A DNA stretch of 64,000 bases from HXMU1420-13 sp965249965 (lineage in GTDB: Bacteria; Bacteroidota; Rhodothermia; Balneolales; Balneolaceae): contig OZ252262.1 in NCBI GenBank assembly GCA_965249965.1, positions 2,604,001-2,668,000 on the forward strand, in the 5' to 3' direction. Made by a program: the position numbers and the translations under genes. Shown in pieces: positions 24,856-33,670 of the stretch. A model generated the notes under the pieces. That model saw only the letters and a program-made list of their open reading frames with translations. It ran no database searches and was not told where the DNA came from. Within the stretch, counting starts at the first letter, position 1. Every line of letters starts with the position of its first letter.

Positions 24856-26552
24856 TATTCGATGAAACTCAACTCAGAAGTACCAAAGAAAAGGATATGC
24901 TGAGGTTGATTGTGCAATCTGCGTGAAGTGTAATCAACATTTCTTTGTAAGTGATTTAAGACCTCTGTAACCGTAGTTGATCCCGATTTTATAGCATCTG
25001 CAATAAAGTACGAGAAAATACTATGGCGTTTTTGTTCACCGGCTGAACTCGAATAATTCTGGGAGCGCTGTGATTCTGTTGAGCTAACCAAAATGGCAGC
25101 ATTCGGATTATTTTCGAGAATCTGGTTAGCAAGTGGTTCTAATATATTCTTGTCTTCGTCGTCAACATTGTCTAGATCTAGCAAAACAATTAGTTCATTT
25201 ACCGGTAATCTGGAAATTCCACTAAAAAAAGAATTCAAATTTATGGGCGAAGAAACGGTTCCTCCGGTTCCCAGCAACATAACCTGGTCGTCATCACCAG
25301 AATCCACATAACCGGAAACATACACTACCAGTTTTTCTTGTTGATTTCTTAAGGTATTAACCAATCGGTTGTAAGCAAGTACCAGTTGCTGCTGATTTTC
25401 TACATTGGTGGTAGTTTGAATATTATCGTTGCGATACCCAAATGCCTCGTTCAGATAGGTTGATATTAACTCAGCGTCACGTTCAGCATAAATTCGTTCT
25501 GAATGTTCCCCCTGATATTCCCTGTTTGCAACAATAAATCCATATGCACTTTCTGTTCGATCAACATATTCGGGGATGTCTGATTCAACATCGATATTAC
25601 CAAATGGAATATTAGGAACGGTGATTATGGATAATTGAGATGCAAATTCTGATGGTCGCCAAATTAATTCAGCATCGTTTTTAGCGATATAGTTTTCCGA
25701 TATCCCATATAGCACTTTATACCAGTTTTCTTCCTCAGCAACGAACTTTAGTTGGCTACCTAATGCTAAGTCGGTAAGAATCGATCTGGTATCCAGAATG
25801 GGCTCGTCTCTTAAGGCAGTTACTTCAGAAGTAATCACCACAAATTGCTCTAAAAAGGAATTAACTGGAATGGTGTTCACATAAATATCATCATTAAAAT
25901 AGATTTCAAGAGTGATCACATCATCGCTTTGATAATCTGCTTGCTCTGGATTAAAACTTTCAAGAAGATTAATGGTGTATCGGTTATTTCGATATTCAAG
26001 ATCGTCGCCAATAGCGAGAATTTCCCCTTCATAATAAATGGTGTAGGAAACATCTGTATTATTAAAAGGTAGAGCACTCACCGTATCTGTTTCTATCACC
26101 GTACCGGTTTTTCTTAAAAGTCGGATTTCTCCTGTTGGAGTTGGTTCTCCCGTTGGATTCATATTTAAGAACGAACCCAAAGTTATCACAGCTGCTGAAC
26201 CTATTAAAACTTGTTCAGTGGTGGTTGGCTCATTAACCGTTAGTGCTGTACCAACGGTTATTCCGGCCCCTAAAAGACCAAGAATAGTCGTTCCAAATGA
26301 TGGGCGGTATCTTTGAATATATCGGTCGGTTCGTACGCGTTGCGTGTACTCGAAGGTATTTACCGATTTAATCTCGAATTGTACGATCGGATTATCAGGC
26401 GTGATGGTGCCTACCCTTTGCAAATATTGGCGAGAATCCAATAACTCAAAGTCATTTCTATCCACTTCGAACTGGTTTTCAACCACCCATTTTGAGCTAG
26501 AACACGCAGCTGAACTGATAAGAATTAAAACTATAAGTGCACGTTTTATCAT
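24855..26552 (-). CDS. caspase-fold lipoprotein, apparently catalytically inactive
   Basis: A 565-residue predicted lipoprotein (SSAAC, Cys17) with three parts: a beta-rich region with a short hydrophobic glycine-rich stretch at about 87-130; an SH3-like segment at about 236-297 (VTALRDEPILDTR..LGSQLKFV..ENWYKV); and a C14 caspase-like domain at about 335-557. In the last, RDAELISTYLNEAFGY is the usual helix after strand 1. The expected SGH-G catalytic loop reads VYVSGYVDSG (Tyr415 for His) and the expected D-x-C reads LLDLDN (Asp461 for Cys). Both catalytic residues thus appear lost. The later SSTESQRSQNYSS and SIFSYFIADAI keep the fold pattern. Start overlaps the ackA stop by four bases. 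Confidence 0.7.
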   Translation of the reverse strand: MIKRALIVLILISSAACSSSKWVVENQFEVDRNDFELLDSRQYLQRVGTITPDNPIVQFEIKSVNTFEYTQRVRTDRYIQRYRPSFGTTILGLLGAGITVGTALTVNEPTTTEQVLIGSAAVITLGSFLNMNPTGEPTPTGEIRLLRKTGTVIETDTVSALPFNNTDVSYTIYYEGEILAIGDDLEYRNNRYTINLLESFNPEQADYQSDDVITLEIYFNDDIYVNTIPVNSFLEQFVVITSEVTALRDEPILDTRSILTDLALGSQLKFVAEEENWYKVLYGISENYIAKNDAELIWRPSEFASQLSIITVPNIPFGNIDVESDIPEYVDRTESAYGFIVANREYQGEHSERIYAERDAELISTYLNEAFGYRNDNIQTTTNVENQQQLVLAYNRLVNTLRNQQEKLVVYVSGYVDSGDDDQVMLLGTGGTVSSPINLNSFFSGISRLPVNELIVLLDLDNVDDEDKNILEPLANQILENNPNAAILVSSTESQRSQNYSSSAGEQKRHSIFSYFIADAIKSGSTTVTEVLNHLQRNVDYTSRRLHNQPQHILFFGTSELSFIE

Positions 26553-27766
26553 GCCCAGGGCGTTTGTTTCGATGCAATAGCAATTTTTGCAGCATCAATT
26601 GCAATTACTAATTCTTCGTTGGTTGGAATAACCAAAAGCTCAACTTTTGAGTCTTTATGGCTAATTGACTGCCCATCTTCTCTATCCTGATTCAACCCCT
26701 CATCAAGAACCACTCCGGCATATTCCATATCCTCTAAAATCATTGAACGGATTTTTGTAGCATTTTCACCAATCCCTCCTGTGAAAATTATTGCATCAAC
26801 ACCATTCATTGCCGCTATATAAGACCCGATATATTTCTTGGCTCGATAACAGAACACATCCACTGCTTCCTGACATCTCCGATCTCCTTTTTCTGCTTCT
26901 TCAAGTAAATCACGCATATCTGCAGCGTACCCACTTAATCCCAAAAGTCCCGAATGCTTATTTAAAAGTGCATGAACATTTGCCAGAGATAATTCTTCTT
27001 TCTCAATAATGTAGAACAGAATGGATGGATCGATATCCCCACTTCTTGTTCCCATTACTAATCCTTCTAGTGGGGTGAATCCCATGCTGGTATCTATAGA
27101 AAGTCCATCTTTTATTGCCGTTATTGAGCCACCATTCCCTAAGTGGCAGGTAATGATCTTGGTTCCTTCTTTCTTCTTACCTGCAAGCTTGTAATACTGC
27201 CGGCTAACGTAATAATGACTGGTTCCATGAAAACCGTATCTACGAATTTTATATCTGCGATACAGACGGTTTGGGATGCCATATAAAAAAGCATGTTGTG
27301 GAATAGAATGATGAAATGCGGTATCAAAAACAGCTACATGGGGCACATTTGGTAAATGTTTTTTTGCTGCTCGGATCCCCTGCAAATTTGGTGGATTATG
27401 GAGTGGTGCAATATCATATGCCGCTTGTATAGCTTCTTCCACAAAATCATCAATAAGTACCGAATCTTTGAAAGTCTCTCCACCATGCACCACACGGTGA
27501 CCCACTGCTTCAATTTCATTTAACGATCGAAGGTGATCATTATCCGCTGAAATTAGTAGATCCATTACGGTTTTTAATGCAGAGGCATGGTTATCCAATG
27601 CCATAGATTTCCTAACAGCTTTCTCTCCTTTAAACTCCTGCTTTACGATAGCAGTTACTGCCCCGATTCGCTCTACAATTCCTTTACAAAGCGTTTCTTT
27701 ATTCTCAGTATTTATCAATTGGTATTTTATCGACGAGCTGCCGCAATTGATGACTAGTATTTTCAT
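26549..27766 (-). CDS. ackA: acetate kinase
   Basis: A 405-residue ASKHA-fold kinase making ATP and acetate from acetyl-phosphate. It shows the opening NCGSSSIKYQL, GHRVVHGG, VFDTAFHHSIP, GFHGTSHYYV, HLGNGGSITA with the ATP-binding loop, and FTGGIGENA near the end. Length is normal. Two bases separate it from the barrel gene upstream and its end overlaps the caspase-like gene, so it belongs to one message with pta. Confidence 0.96.
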   Translation of the reverse strand: MKILVINCGSSSIKYQLINTENKETLCKGIVERIGAVTAIVKQEFKGEKAVRKSMALDNHASALKTVMDLLISADNDHLRSLNEIEAVGHRVVHGGETFKDSVLIDDFVEEAIQAAYDIAPLHNPPNLQGIRAAKKHLPNVPHVAVFDTAFHHSIPQHAFLYGIPNRLYRRYKIRRYGFHGTSHYYVSRQYYKLAGKKKEGTKIITCHLGNGGSITAIKDGLSIDTSMGFTPLEGLVMGTRSGDIDPSILFYIIEKEELSLANVHALLNKHSGLLGLSGYAADMRDLLEEAEKGDRRCQEAVDVFCYRAKKYIGSYIAAMNGVDAIIFTGGIGENATKIRSMILEDMEYAGVVLDEGLNQDREDGQSISHKDSKVELLVIPTNEELVIAIDAAKIAIASKQTPWA

Positions 27767-27768
27767 AG

Positions 27769-29010
27769 CTAAAAATTAAAAATAGCACCGATACCAATCA
27801 CGTTTCGGTACTTTAAATTACTCTCATTGTTTGATGTTGATGACAGCCATAACGGAATGTCGTACCTAATAAAGATACCGCGATCTTTACCTAAATAATC
27901 AGGAATATTCGCAGATAATTGGAAGCCGATTCCAACATCATAAAGAGTTCCTGTATTTTCAATTGGTGGGTTTGGAACTACCCTAAATGTATTTGAATAG
28001 CGTGATTCATTTAATCCACCACCTGCATCGATAAAAACGTAACTCTCAAATTGTACTAAATCTCTGAGTATTTGATTTTTTTTGATCTGGTTGTTTATAG
28101 GATTTGGTAAAACTAGTTCAATGTTAATCCCATATACTGTCTCATATTGAGTAAAAACTCCATTATTAACATCCTCAACTTGATGTTCAGTGTAGCCACG
28201 CAGATTTGGTCCACCACTGAATTGAATAAAACCATTGCCGATCGAGGATTCTGGAATAGTTCCTTGAGCCCTTTTAAATCCATTTCTCAACCATTCAATT
28301 TGAGAATTAGACCATAAATAACTGAAATATTCACCATGTGCGTCCTCATCCGTAGCCTGAAAATACGTGCGTGCTCTTATTTTTATAGTTTCCGAAACTG
28401 AATATGCATTGATTGATTCGATCAAAATTGAACTAAATCCAAGATCGATTTCTTGTAAATAGTCGAATCTGGTTTCAGTTCTGAATCTGTCAAAATCTCT
28501 TGAAAAGACGAGATCAGAGCCAACGATTGATTTCCAAAGTGTTGACCAACTATCTGGATCATTTCGGTAGGCTAACTCAAAATTCTTTTCATATGATCCA
28601 TAAACTGAGATTTCAAAATAGTCCAGCTCATCAAAACCTTTCTGCCAACGCTTATTAAGTCTAAGCTGATGTAATGCATATCCGGTTCTGGATGAGGATA
28701 TAAGTTGTACACTTCCCTCGCTTCCAAAATCGCTGAATGCAGCAATCGGCTCCGTAAAAGAGATATAATAAGAAACAGGGTTCTCAGGAAGCTTTGAACC
28801 CACCCAAAGACCTGCATCCAGTCTATGCGGACCATCTTTAAACGTGCCTTCGATTTCCCCCAGGATGCGAACCCCAAGGCGTATTCCATCCACATCGTTA
28901 AACCAAAGATCGGGATAAGGCGAAAATCGATATGTCTGGGCTTGTATTGATAGTGATGAACTCATCAACACAAACAAAAAAAGAACAACTATGAAAGCTC
29001 GATGCGCCAC
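27769..29010 (-). CDS. outer-membrane beta-barrel protein (Omp85/surface-antigen-like)
   Basis: A 413-residue exported protein: signal peptide ending IQAQ, then alternating strands with many aromatic residues and a C-terminal Phe, as in outer-membrane barrels. A GGPNLRGY segment at about 270 is like the conserved LRGY of BamA/TamA-type barrels, and the last third resembles the bacterial surface antigen domain. There are no POTRA domains, so it would be a barrel-only member or a distant relative. The first 22 bases overlap the end of the NUDIX gene. Confidence 0.65.
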   Translation of the reverse strand: MAHRAFIVVLFLFVLMSSSLSIQAQTYRFSPYPDLWFNDVDGIRLGVRILGEIEGTFKDGPHRLDAGLWVGSKLPENPVSYYISFTEPIAAFSDFGSEGSVQLISSSRTGYALHQLRLNKRWQKGFDELDYFEISVYGSYEKNFELAYRNDPDSWSTLWKSIVGSDLVFSRDFDRFRTETRFDYLQEIDLGFSSILIESINAYSVSETIKIRARTYFQATDEDAHGEYFSYLWSNSQIEWLRNGFKRAQGTIPESSIGNGFIQFSGGPNLRGYTEHQVEDVNNGVFTQYETVYGINIELVLPNPINNQIKKNQILRDLVQFESYVFIDAGGGLNESRYSNTFRVVPNPPIENTGTLYDVGIGFQLSANIPDYLGKDRGIFIRYDIPLWLSSTSNNESNLKYRNVIGIGAIFNF

Positions 29011-29438
29011 TCTGGAAGAATTTGTTGGTTACGTAACAACTGATCTGCAAGTCGAATTAACCGCTTTTGTTCCGGCCACGCAATCATTTCTTCGATTTCA
29101 TCCACCGTTACCCAATGATATTCAGTATGTTCGGCATTCAGTGTTATCTCTTGATCAGAAATTTCTGCTGCAAATGCAGGAATCCGATGAATTTGGTCCG
29201 ACTTCGCCTCGTAAAAGGTATTCAGTGAAGGAATAACCCAAAAGGTATTGGGTGTTAACCCTAATTCTTCCTCTACCTCTCGAAGTGCTCCTTCCCAATA
29301 TGCTTCACCTTCATTCACTTTTCCTCCAACCATGCGCCATTGATCGGCATAGATTTTCTTTTTAGAACGCAGTAAAAGCAAAAACTCCGGCTCACCGGAG
29401 TTCAATCGATACACATATACGTCAATAAGACGTTTCAT
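28989..29438 (-). CDS. NUDIX hydrolase
   Basis: A 149-residue NUDIX protein with a complete box: Gly-x5-Glu-x7-Arg-Glu-U-x-Glu-Glu-x-Gly-U read in GKVNEGE...REVEEELGL. Such enzymes cleave nucleoside diphosphates linked to other groups, for instance dihydroneopterin triphosphate or oxidised nucleotides; a GDP-mannose or NTP substrate cannot be told apart from sequence. It is 10 bases after greA. Confidence 0.9.
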   Translation of the reverse strand: MKRLIDVYVYRLNSGEPEFLLLLRSKKKIYADQWRMVGGKVNEGEAYWEGALREVEEELGLTPNTFWVIPSLNTFYEAKSDQIHRIPAFAAEISDQEITLNAEHTEYHWVTVDEIEEMIAWPEQKRLIRLADQLLRNQQILPEWRIELS

Positions 29439-29448
29439 CGTGTTAGGG

Positions 29449-29922
29449 TTAAATTTCGATGTTTTTTATTTCAAGCTCTAACAAACCAGCTGGAACTTTA
29501 ACTTCCACTGTTTCTCCTATTTCTTTGCCAAGCAATGCCTTACCAATGGGTGAGTCAACTGAAATTTTACCCTTTGCAAAATCAGCTTCATTTGCAGAAA
29601 CCAAGGTATACTGCATTTCTTTATTCATTTTCTTGTTAAGAATAGTCACTTTTGTAAGCACTCTCACTTTAGATAAATCCAAATCCTTAGCATCTAAAAT
29701 GCGCGCATTTGCTAATATGTCTTCTAGTTTTGTAATGCGATCTTCCATATGACCTTGTGCTTCTTTAGCAGCATCATATTCAGCATTCTCACTCAAGTCA
29801 CCTTTTGCACGCGCTTCGGCAATGTCAGCGGCTACATCTCTCCTACCTCTGGTTTTTAAATCTTTTAATTCTGCATCCAGTTTGTCGTAGCCTTCTTGTG
29901 ATAAATATTGAACTTTGCTCAT
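29449..29922 (-). CDS. greA: transcription elongation factor GreA
   Basis: A 157-residue factor that rescues backtracked RNA polymerase by stimulating transcript cleavage. The N-terminal coiled coil has LSQEGYDKLDAEL and the tip acidic pair in DLSENAEYDAAKEAQ; the C-terminal FKBP-like domain ends with PIGKALLGKEIGETVEVKVP. It starts the eight-gene reverse run ending in manA. Confidence 0.96.
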   Translation of the reverse strand: MSKVQYLSQEGYDKLDAELKDLKTRGRRDVAADIAEARAKGDLSENAEYDAAKEAQGHMEDRITKLEDILANARILDAKDLDLSKVRVLTKVTILNKKMNKEMQYTLVSANEADFAKGKISVDSPIGKALLGKEIGETVEVKVPAGLLELEIKNIEI

Positions 29923-29951
29923 TCTTCTTTGTTCTTATGCTGATAAAATAA

Positions 29952-29985
29952 AAAGAAGCATGCCGACCCCGCGGAATGCTTCTTT
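29952..29985 (-). terminator. rho-independent terminator of the MFS transporter gene
   Basis: A stem AGAAGCAT/ATGCTTCT, continued inside by CCG/CGG, is followed on the reverse strand by TTTTTATTTT. It sits between the MFS gene and greA, about 60 bases past the former's stop, and isolates the greA operon from it. A second weak hairpin (ACAGC/GCTGT at about 30001-30017) lies just ahead. Confidence 0.8.
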
Positions 29986-30042
29986 GAATAGATTGAAAAT
30001 ACAGCCTTTCAAGCTGTTTGTCTAGTAAAATCGAAGTAGTCT

Positions 30043-31275
30043 TTAACGAGTACTCAAATGCCGATACCTACGCATCATAAATAATGCACCAAAATAACAA
30101 CCTAAACACAGTAAGGAGCCGGCTACAAAAGCAGCACCAGGTAACTGAAAAGGGGCACTATCTGAAGTAAAAAAGCCGAATAAACCAGTCATAAGTGGTG
30201 GTCCGATGATTGCAGTTAAGCTGATGAGGCTGGTTAAGGCCCCTTGTAATTCCCCTTGCTGATTATTTTCTACACCATTTGAGATGATTCCTTGAAGTGC
30301 AGGGCCGGCAAATCCACCTAATGCAAAGGGAGCAATCATTATCAATAATACCCACCCGGTAGGTGCAAAAGCGAACCCTAGAAACCCAAATGTGTAGAAC
30401 AATAATCCTATATAAACGGATTTTTGCTCCCCAAATTTTGGTATTACTACCCTGGTTAATCCACCTTGTACTACAGCAACACATACTCCAACTATCCCGA
30501 GTGAAAATCCTACCATTGCTTCATCCCAATCAAACTGAAGCATTGTGAAGTAGGTCCAGGTACTTTGTGTGGCATGATGAGACAGGTACAGTACAAAATA
30601 AACTACAACTAGGCCGGCAATTGCAGGAAACTTTTTGACCTGCATGAGAGAGCCAAGAGGATTTGCTCTTTTCCAATCAAAAGCACGTCTATTTTCCTTC
30701 GATAAGCTCTCTGGCAGTATAAAAAAGCCATACAGACAATTGATGAAAGCAAGTGCGGCAGAGGCGAAAAATGGGATTCGTGAACCATATTCTCCCAATA
30801 AACCACCAATTACAGGACCAAGGATAAATCCCATACCAAAAGCTGCACCAATTAAACCAAAATTTTGAGCTCGTTTCTCTGGCTCGCTGATATCTGCAAT
30901 ATAGGCTGTAGCAGTTGTATGAGATGCCCCGAAAATGCCAGCAAAAATTCTGGCTGCAAATAACCAGGTGATGCTTGGTGCAAAACCAACAATTAGGTAA
31001 TCAATCCCAAATCCAAATAAAGACAATAGTAAAACAGGTCTTCGCCCAAAACGGTCACTTAATCCCCCAATAATTGGAGCAAAAAGAAATTGCATAAACG
31101 CGTACACGAACATTAACCATCCGCCATAAATTGCGGCTTTCCCCAGACCCTCTCCGGTTAGTTCCATAATCAAAGCTGGTATTACAGGTATGATGATTCC
31201 AAGGCCGATAGTATCGAGCACTACGGTTATAAAAATGAAAGAAAGGGCTGCTTTTCTGGGTTCTTTACTTGCCAT
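30043..31275 (-). CDS. MFS transporter, tetracycline-efflux-like (TCR/Tet family)
   Basis: A 410-residue protein with about 12 hydrophobic helices. Motif A between helices 2 and 3 reads GGLSDRFGRRPVLL, and helix 1 has LDTIGLGIIIPVIP, as in TetA-type proton-coupled drug exporters; helix 5 has the GFILGPVIGGLLG motif C of antiporters. It resembles the many chromosomal TetA-like proteins of Bacteroidota. Whether it exports tetracyclines is not known. It is monocistronic, with a terminator after it and a divergent neighbour. Confidence 0.88.
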   Translation of the reverse strand: MASKEPRKAALSFIFITVVLDTIGLGIIIPVIPALIMELTGEGLGKAAIYGGWLMFVYAFMQFLFAPIIGGLSDRFGRRPVLLLSLFGFGIDYLIVGFAPSITWLFAARIFAGIFGASHTTATAYIADISEPEKRAQNFGLIGAAFGMGFILGPVIGGLLGEYGSRIPFFASAALAFINCLYGFFILPESLSKENRRAFDWKRANPLGSLMQVKKFPAIAGLVVVYFVLYLSHHATQSTWTYFTMLQFDWDEAMVGFSLGIVGVCVAVVQGGLTRVVIPKFGEQKSVYIGLLFYTFGFLGFAFAPTGWVLLIMIAPFALGGFAGPALQGIISNGVENNQQGELQGALTSLISLTAIIGPPLMTGLFGFFTSDSAPFQLPGAAFVAGSLLCLGCYFGALFMMRRYRHLSTR

Positions 31276-31347
31276 GCTGAGAAATGAAGGCAGAAAGTAC
31301 TTTCATTTAAGATGCGTTGAAAGAAAGAATTATACTATTTTCTATCC

Positions 31348-31911
31348 ATGACAAGAAAACTATCAACAAAAGAAATTCTAAAGGAAAACCTGGCTCAATC
31401 TCCACCCAAAGGAATGGAACAGGTAAAAGTGATACTTCACAACATTAGGAGCATGCACAATGTAGGATCAGTTTTCAGATCCTCGGATGCATTTGGAATC
31501 TCAGAAATTATATTATCGGGATATACACCCACTCCCCCACGCGATGAAATCAACAAAACAGCTATTGGCGCTGAAGAATTTGTTAATTGGCGATATGTTG
31601 AAAATGTGATATCAGAAATAAAGACTCTAAAAGCAATGAAGTATTCTATCATTGGCCTTGAACAGACAAACTCGAGTGTCTCGATGTTAGATTTAGATTT
31701 CAGTTCCACTGCTAAAATCTGCATTGTGATGGGAAATGAAGTATCTGGTATAGATGACGAACTACTCCCTTTAGTTAACCAGTTTGTAGCAATTCCCCAA
31801 TATGGGCATAAACATTCGTTAAATGTCTCGGTTGCTACCGGGGTGACATTGTATGCATTACTTCAGAAGTATTATCTATATGACAACCGACCGTCGACTA
31901 ATGACGGATGA
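31348..31911 (+). CDS. TrmH/SpoU family RNA methyltransferase
   Basis: A 187-residue SPOUT methyltransferase. Motif 1 is LHNIRSMHNVGSVFRSSDAFG with the catalytic-type Asn and Arg, motif 2 VMGNEVSGID, motif 3 IPQYGHKHSLNVSVATGV, forming the trefoil-knot S-adenosylmethionine site. It would 2'-O-methylate a ribose in tRNA or rRNA; the target is unknown. It has no added RNA-binding domain beyond a short N-terminus. Confidence 0.9.
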   Translation: MTRKLSTKEILKENLAQSPPKGMEQVKVILHNIRSMHNVGSVFRSSDAFGISEIILSGYTPTPPRDEINKTAIGAEEFVNWRYVENVISEIKTLKAMKYSIIGLEQTNSSVSMLDLDFSSTAKICIVMGNEVSGIDDELLPLVNQFVAIPQYGHKHSLNVSVATGVTLYALLQKYYLYDNRPSTNDG

Positions 31912-31957
31912 AATTCGTTTGTCAATAGTCTTTTGTCATTCTCCGGTATTTTTCTCC

Positions 31958-31987
31958 TTGCCAAATGTTCTAAACCGCTTATTTTTA
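31958..31987 (+). promoter_or_regulatory. possible promoter of the AbgT gene
   Basis: TTG at 31958-31960 and TATTTTTA at 31980-31987, 19 bases apart, match the Bacteroidota -33/-7 pattern except for the last G. It lies about 30 bases before the transporter start. Confidence 0.35.
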
Positions 31988-32015
31988 GCCAACTTTTAAT
32001 CCAACCAATTTTTTG

Positions 32016-33578
32016 ATGAGTACAGAAGCAGCTTCCAATACGATGTTTAATCGCTTACTTAACAGTATCGAAAAAGCCGGAAACAAACTTCCGGATCCGG
32101 CGATCTTATTCTTTTATTTGATGGTGATCGTTTGGGTTTTATCTGCCATTCTTGCTCCTATCGACTTTGGCGAAACACATCCGTTAACCGGAGAGGAACT
32201 TTCTGTAAATAATTTACTTACCGGAGCCGCACTTGCAAATTTCTTAGCTACAATGGTTGGTACATTCACAGGTTTTGCACCTCTTGGAATTGTGTTGGTT
32301 GCCATGCTAGGGGTTGGAGTTGCTGAAAATTCCGGTTGGATTGATGCGGGGTTAAAAAAGTTGCTCAATTCTACACCAAAGATGCTAATCACACCAATGC
32401 TGATCCTCATTGGGATTGTAAGTCACACCGCAGCTGATGCAGGATACGTGTTAGTGATACCACTAGGTGGGGTGATTTTCTACGCGGCTGGAAGGCATCC
32501 CTTGGCTGGTATCGCGGCGGCCTTTGCGGGAGTTTCAGGTGGGTTCTCGGCCAATTTCATTCCATCCGCCATTGATCCGCTGATTATGAGTTTCACGCTA
32601 GAAGCTGCTCAAATCCTAGATCCTGAGATCAATTTGAACCCACTTAATAATTATTACTTTACGTCGCTTTCTTCGCTTCTAATTGTTCTCGTTGGTTGGT
32701 ACGTCACCGATAAAATTGTAGAACCTCGACTGCAGTCCACAGAAATTGATGGCGATGAAGACGGAATGCCTCATATGGAGGATGTTACAGATAAAGAAAG
32801 TCGCGCATTTTGGATGGGACTTGGAGCTATGGTTCTGGGGATTGTTGGATTGATTATTTGGGCTATCCCGGCTGATTCTGCTCTTCGCGGACCAGACATG
32901 ATTGATCCTGAAGTAATGAGCCTCACTTCGTTTTATGCGCCACTGATGCAGGCCATTGTACCACTTATCTTTGTACTACTTTTAATCCCTGGCGTGGTGT
33001 ACGGATTCGCTTCCGGGAAATACAAGAAATCGAAAGATATGATCGATAATATGTCGAAATCGATGCAAAGCATGGGGTATTACATCGTAATGGCCTTTTT
33101 CTGCGCCTTATTTATTGATGCATTTTCTTCATCAAATATTGGACTTTTAGTTGCTTTAAAAGGTGCAAATTTCCTTCAGTCATTGGCATTACCCGGACAA
33201 ATTACCATTGTCGGGATTATCATTTTGAGCGCATCTGTGAATTTATTAGTGGGGTCTGCATCTGCAAAGTGGGCGTTAATAGCTCCAATTTTTGTACCAA
33301 TGTTGATGCAACTAGGCATCTCGCCGGATTTGACTCAGGCTGCCTATCGTGTGGGGGATTCCGTTTCTAACATCATTACACCATTACTGCCATACTTCCC
33401 ACTTGTTGTGGTCTTTTGCCAGCGTTATGTGAAAAATACAGGTATAGGCACACTAATTTCGATGATGCTTCCATTCTCGATCATTTTCGGAATTGCCTGG
33501 ACTATTTTCTTGCTTCTTTACTGGTGGATCGGAATTCCATTGAGCTTCGAAGCGAATTACTTATACCCGGCGATGTAA
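32016..33578 (+). CDS. AbgT family transporter
   Basis: A 520-residue membrane protein of the AbgT family (p-aminobenzoyl-glutamate import in E. coli; antimetabolite efflux in some relatives). It shows many hydrophobic helices, the hairpin-like segment FSANFIPSAIDPLIMSFT, and the second repeat GSASAKWALIAPIFVPM with the conserved Asp-Ser in YRVGDSVSNIITPLLPY. I use the ATG; a TTG one codon earlier is also possible. Monocistronic as far as can be seen. Confidence 0.9.
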   Translation: MSTEAASNTMFNRLLNSIEKAGNKLPDPAILFFYLMVIVWVLSAILAPIDFGETHPLTGEELSVNNLLTGAALANFLATMVGTFTGFAPLGIVLVAMLGVGVAENSGWIDAGLKKLLNSTPKMLITPMLILIGIVSHTAADAGYVLVIPLGGVIFYAAGRHPLAGIAAAFAGVSGGFSANFIPSAIDPLIMSFTLEAAQILDPEINLNPLNNYYFTSLSSLLIVLVGWYVTDKIVEPRLQSTEIDGDEDGMPHMEDVTDKESRAFWMGLGAMVLGIVGLIIWAIPADSALRGPDMIDPEVMSLTSFYAPLMQAIVPLIFVLLLIPGVVYGFASGKYKKSKDMIDNMSKSMQSMGYYIVMAFFCALFIDAFSSSNIGLLVALKGANFLQSLALPGQITIVGIIILSASVNLLVGSASAKWALIAPIFVPMLMQLGISPDLTQAAYRVGDSVSNIITPLLPYFPLVVVFCQRYVKNTGIGTLISMMLPFSIIFGIAWTIFLLLYWWIGIPLSFEANYLYPAM

Positions 33579-33670
33579 GCGCTCAATAGATAAAAATCAA
33601 TAATTCAACATTCCACATTAAACCATCCTTTCACTATCTTGGTTAGCTGAATAGTTGTATCAAAGGTTTC

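Noticed and set aside
28572..28895. 107-codon reverse frame overlapping the outer-membrane barrel gene
   Set aside because: It lies in another frame of the same strand within a gene that has a signal peptide and barrel pattern, and itself has no ribosome site or domain.
30043..31275. MFS gene as an acquired tetracycline-resistance determinant
   Set aside because: There are no mobile-element marks, the base composition looks like that of its neighbours, and chromosomal TetA-like exporters are common in this group.
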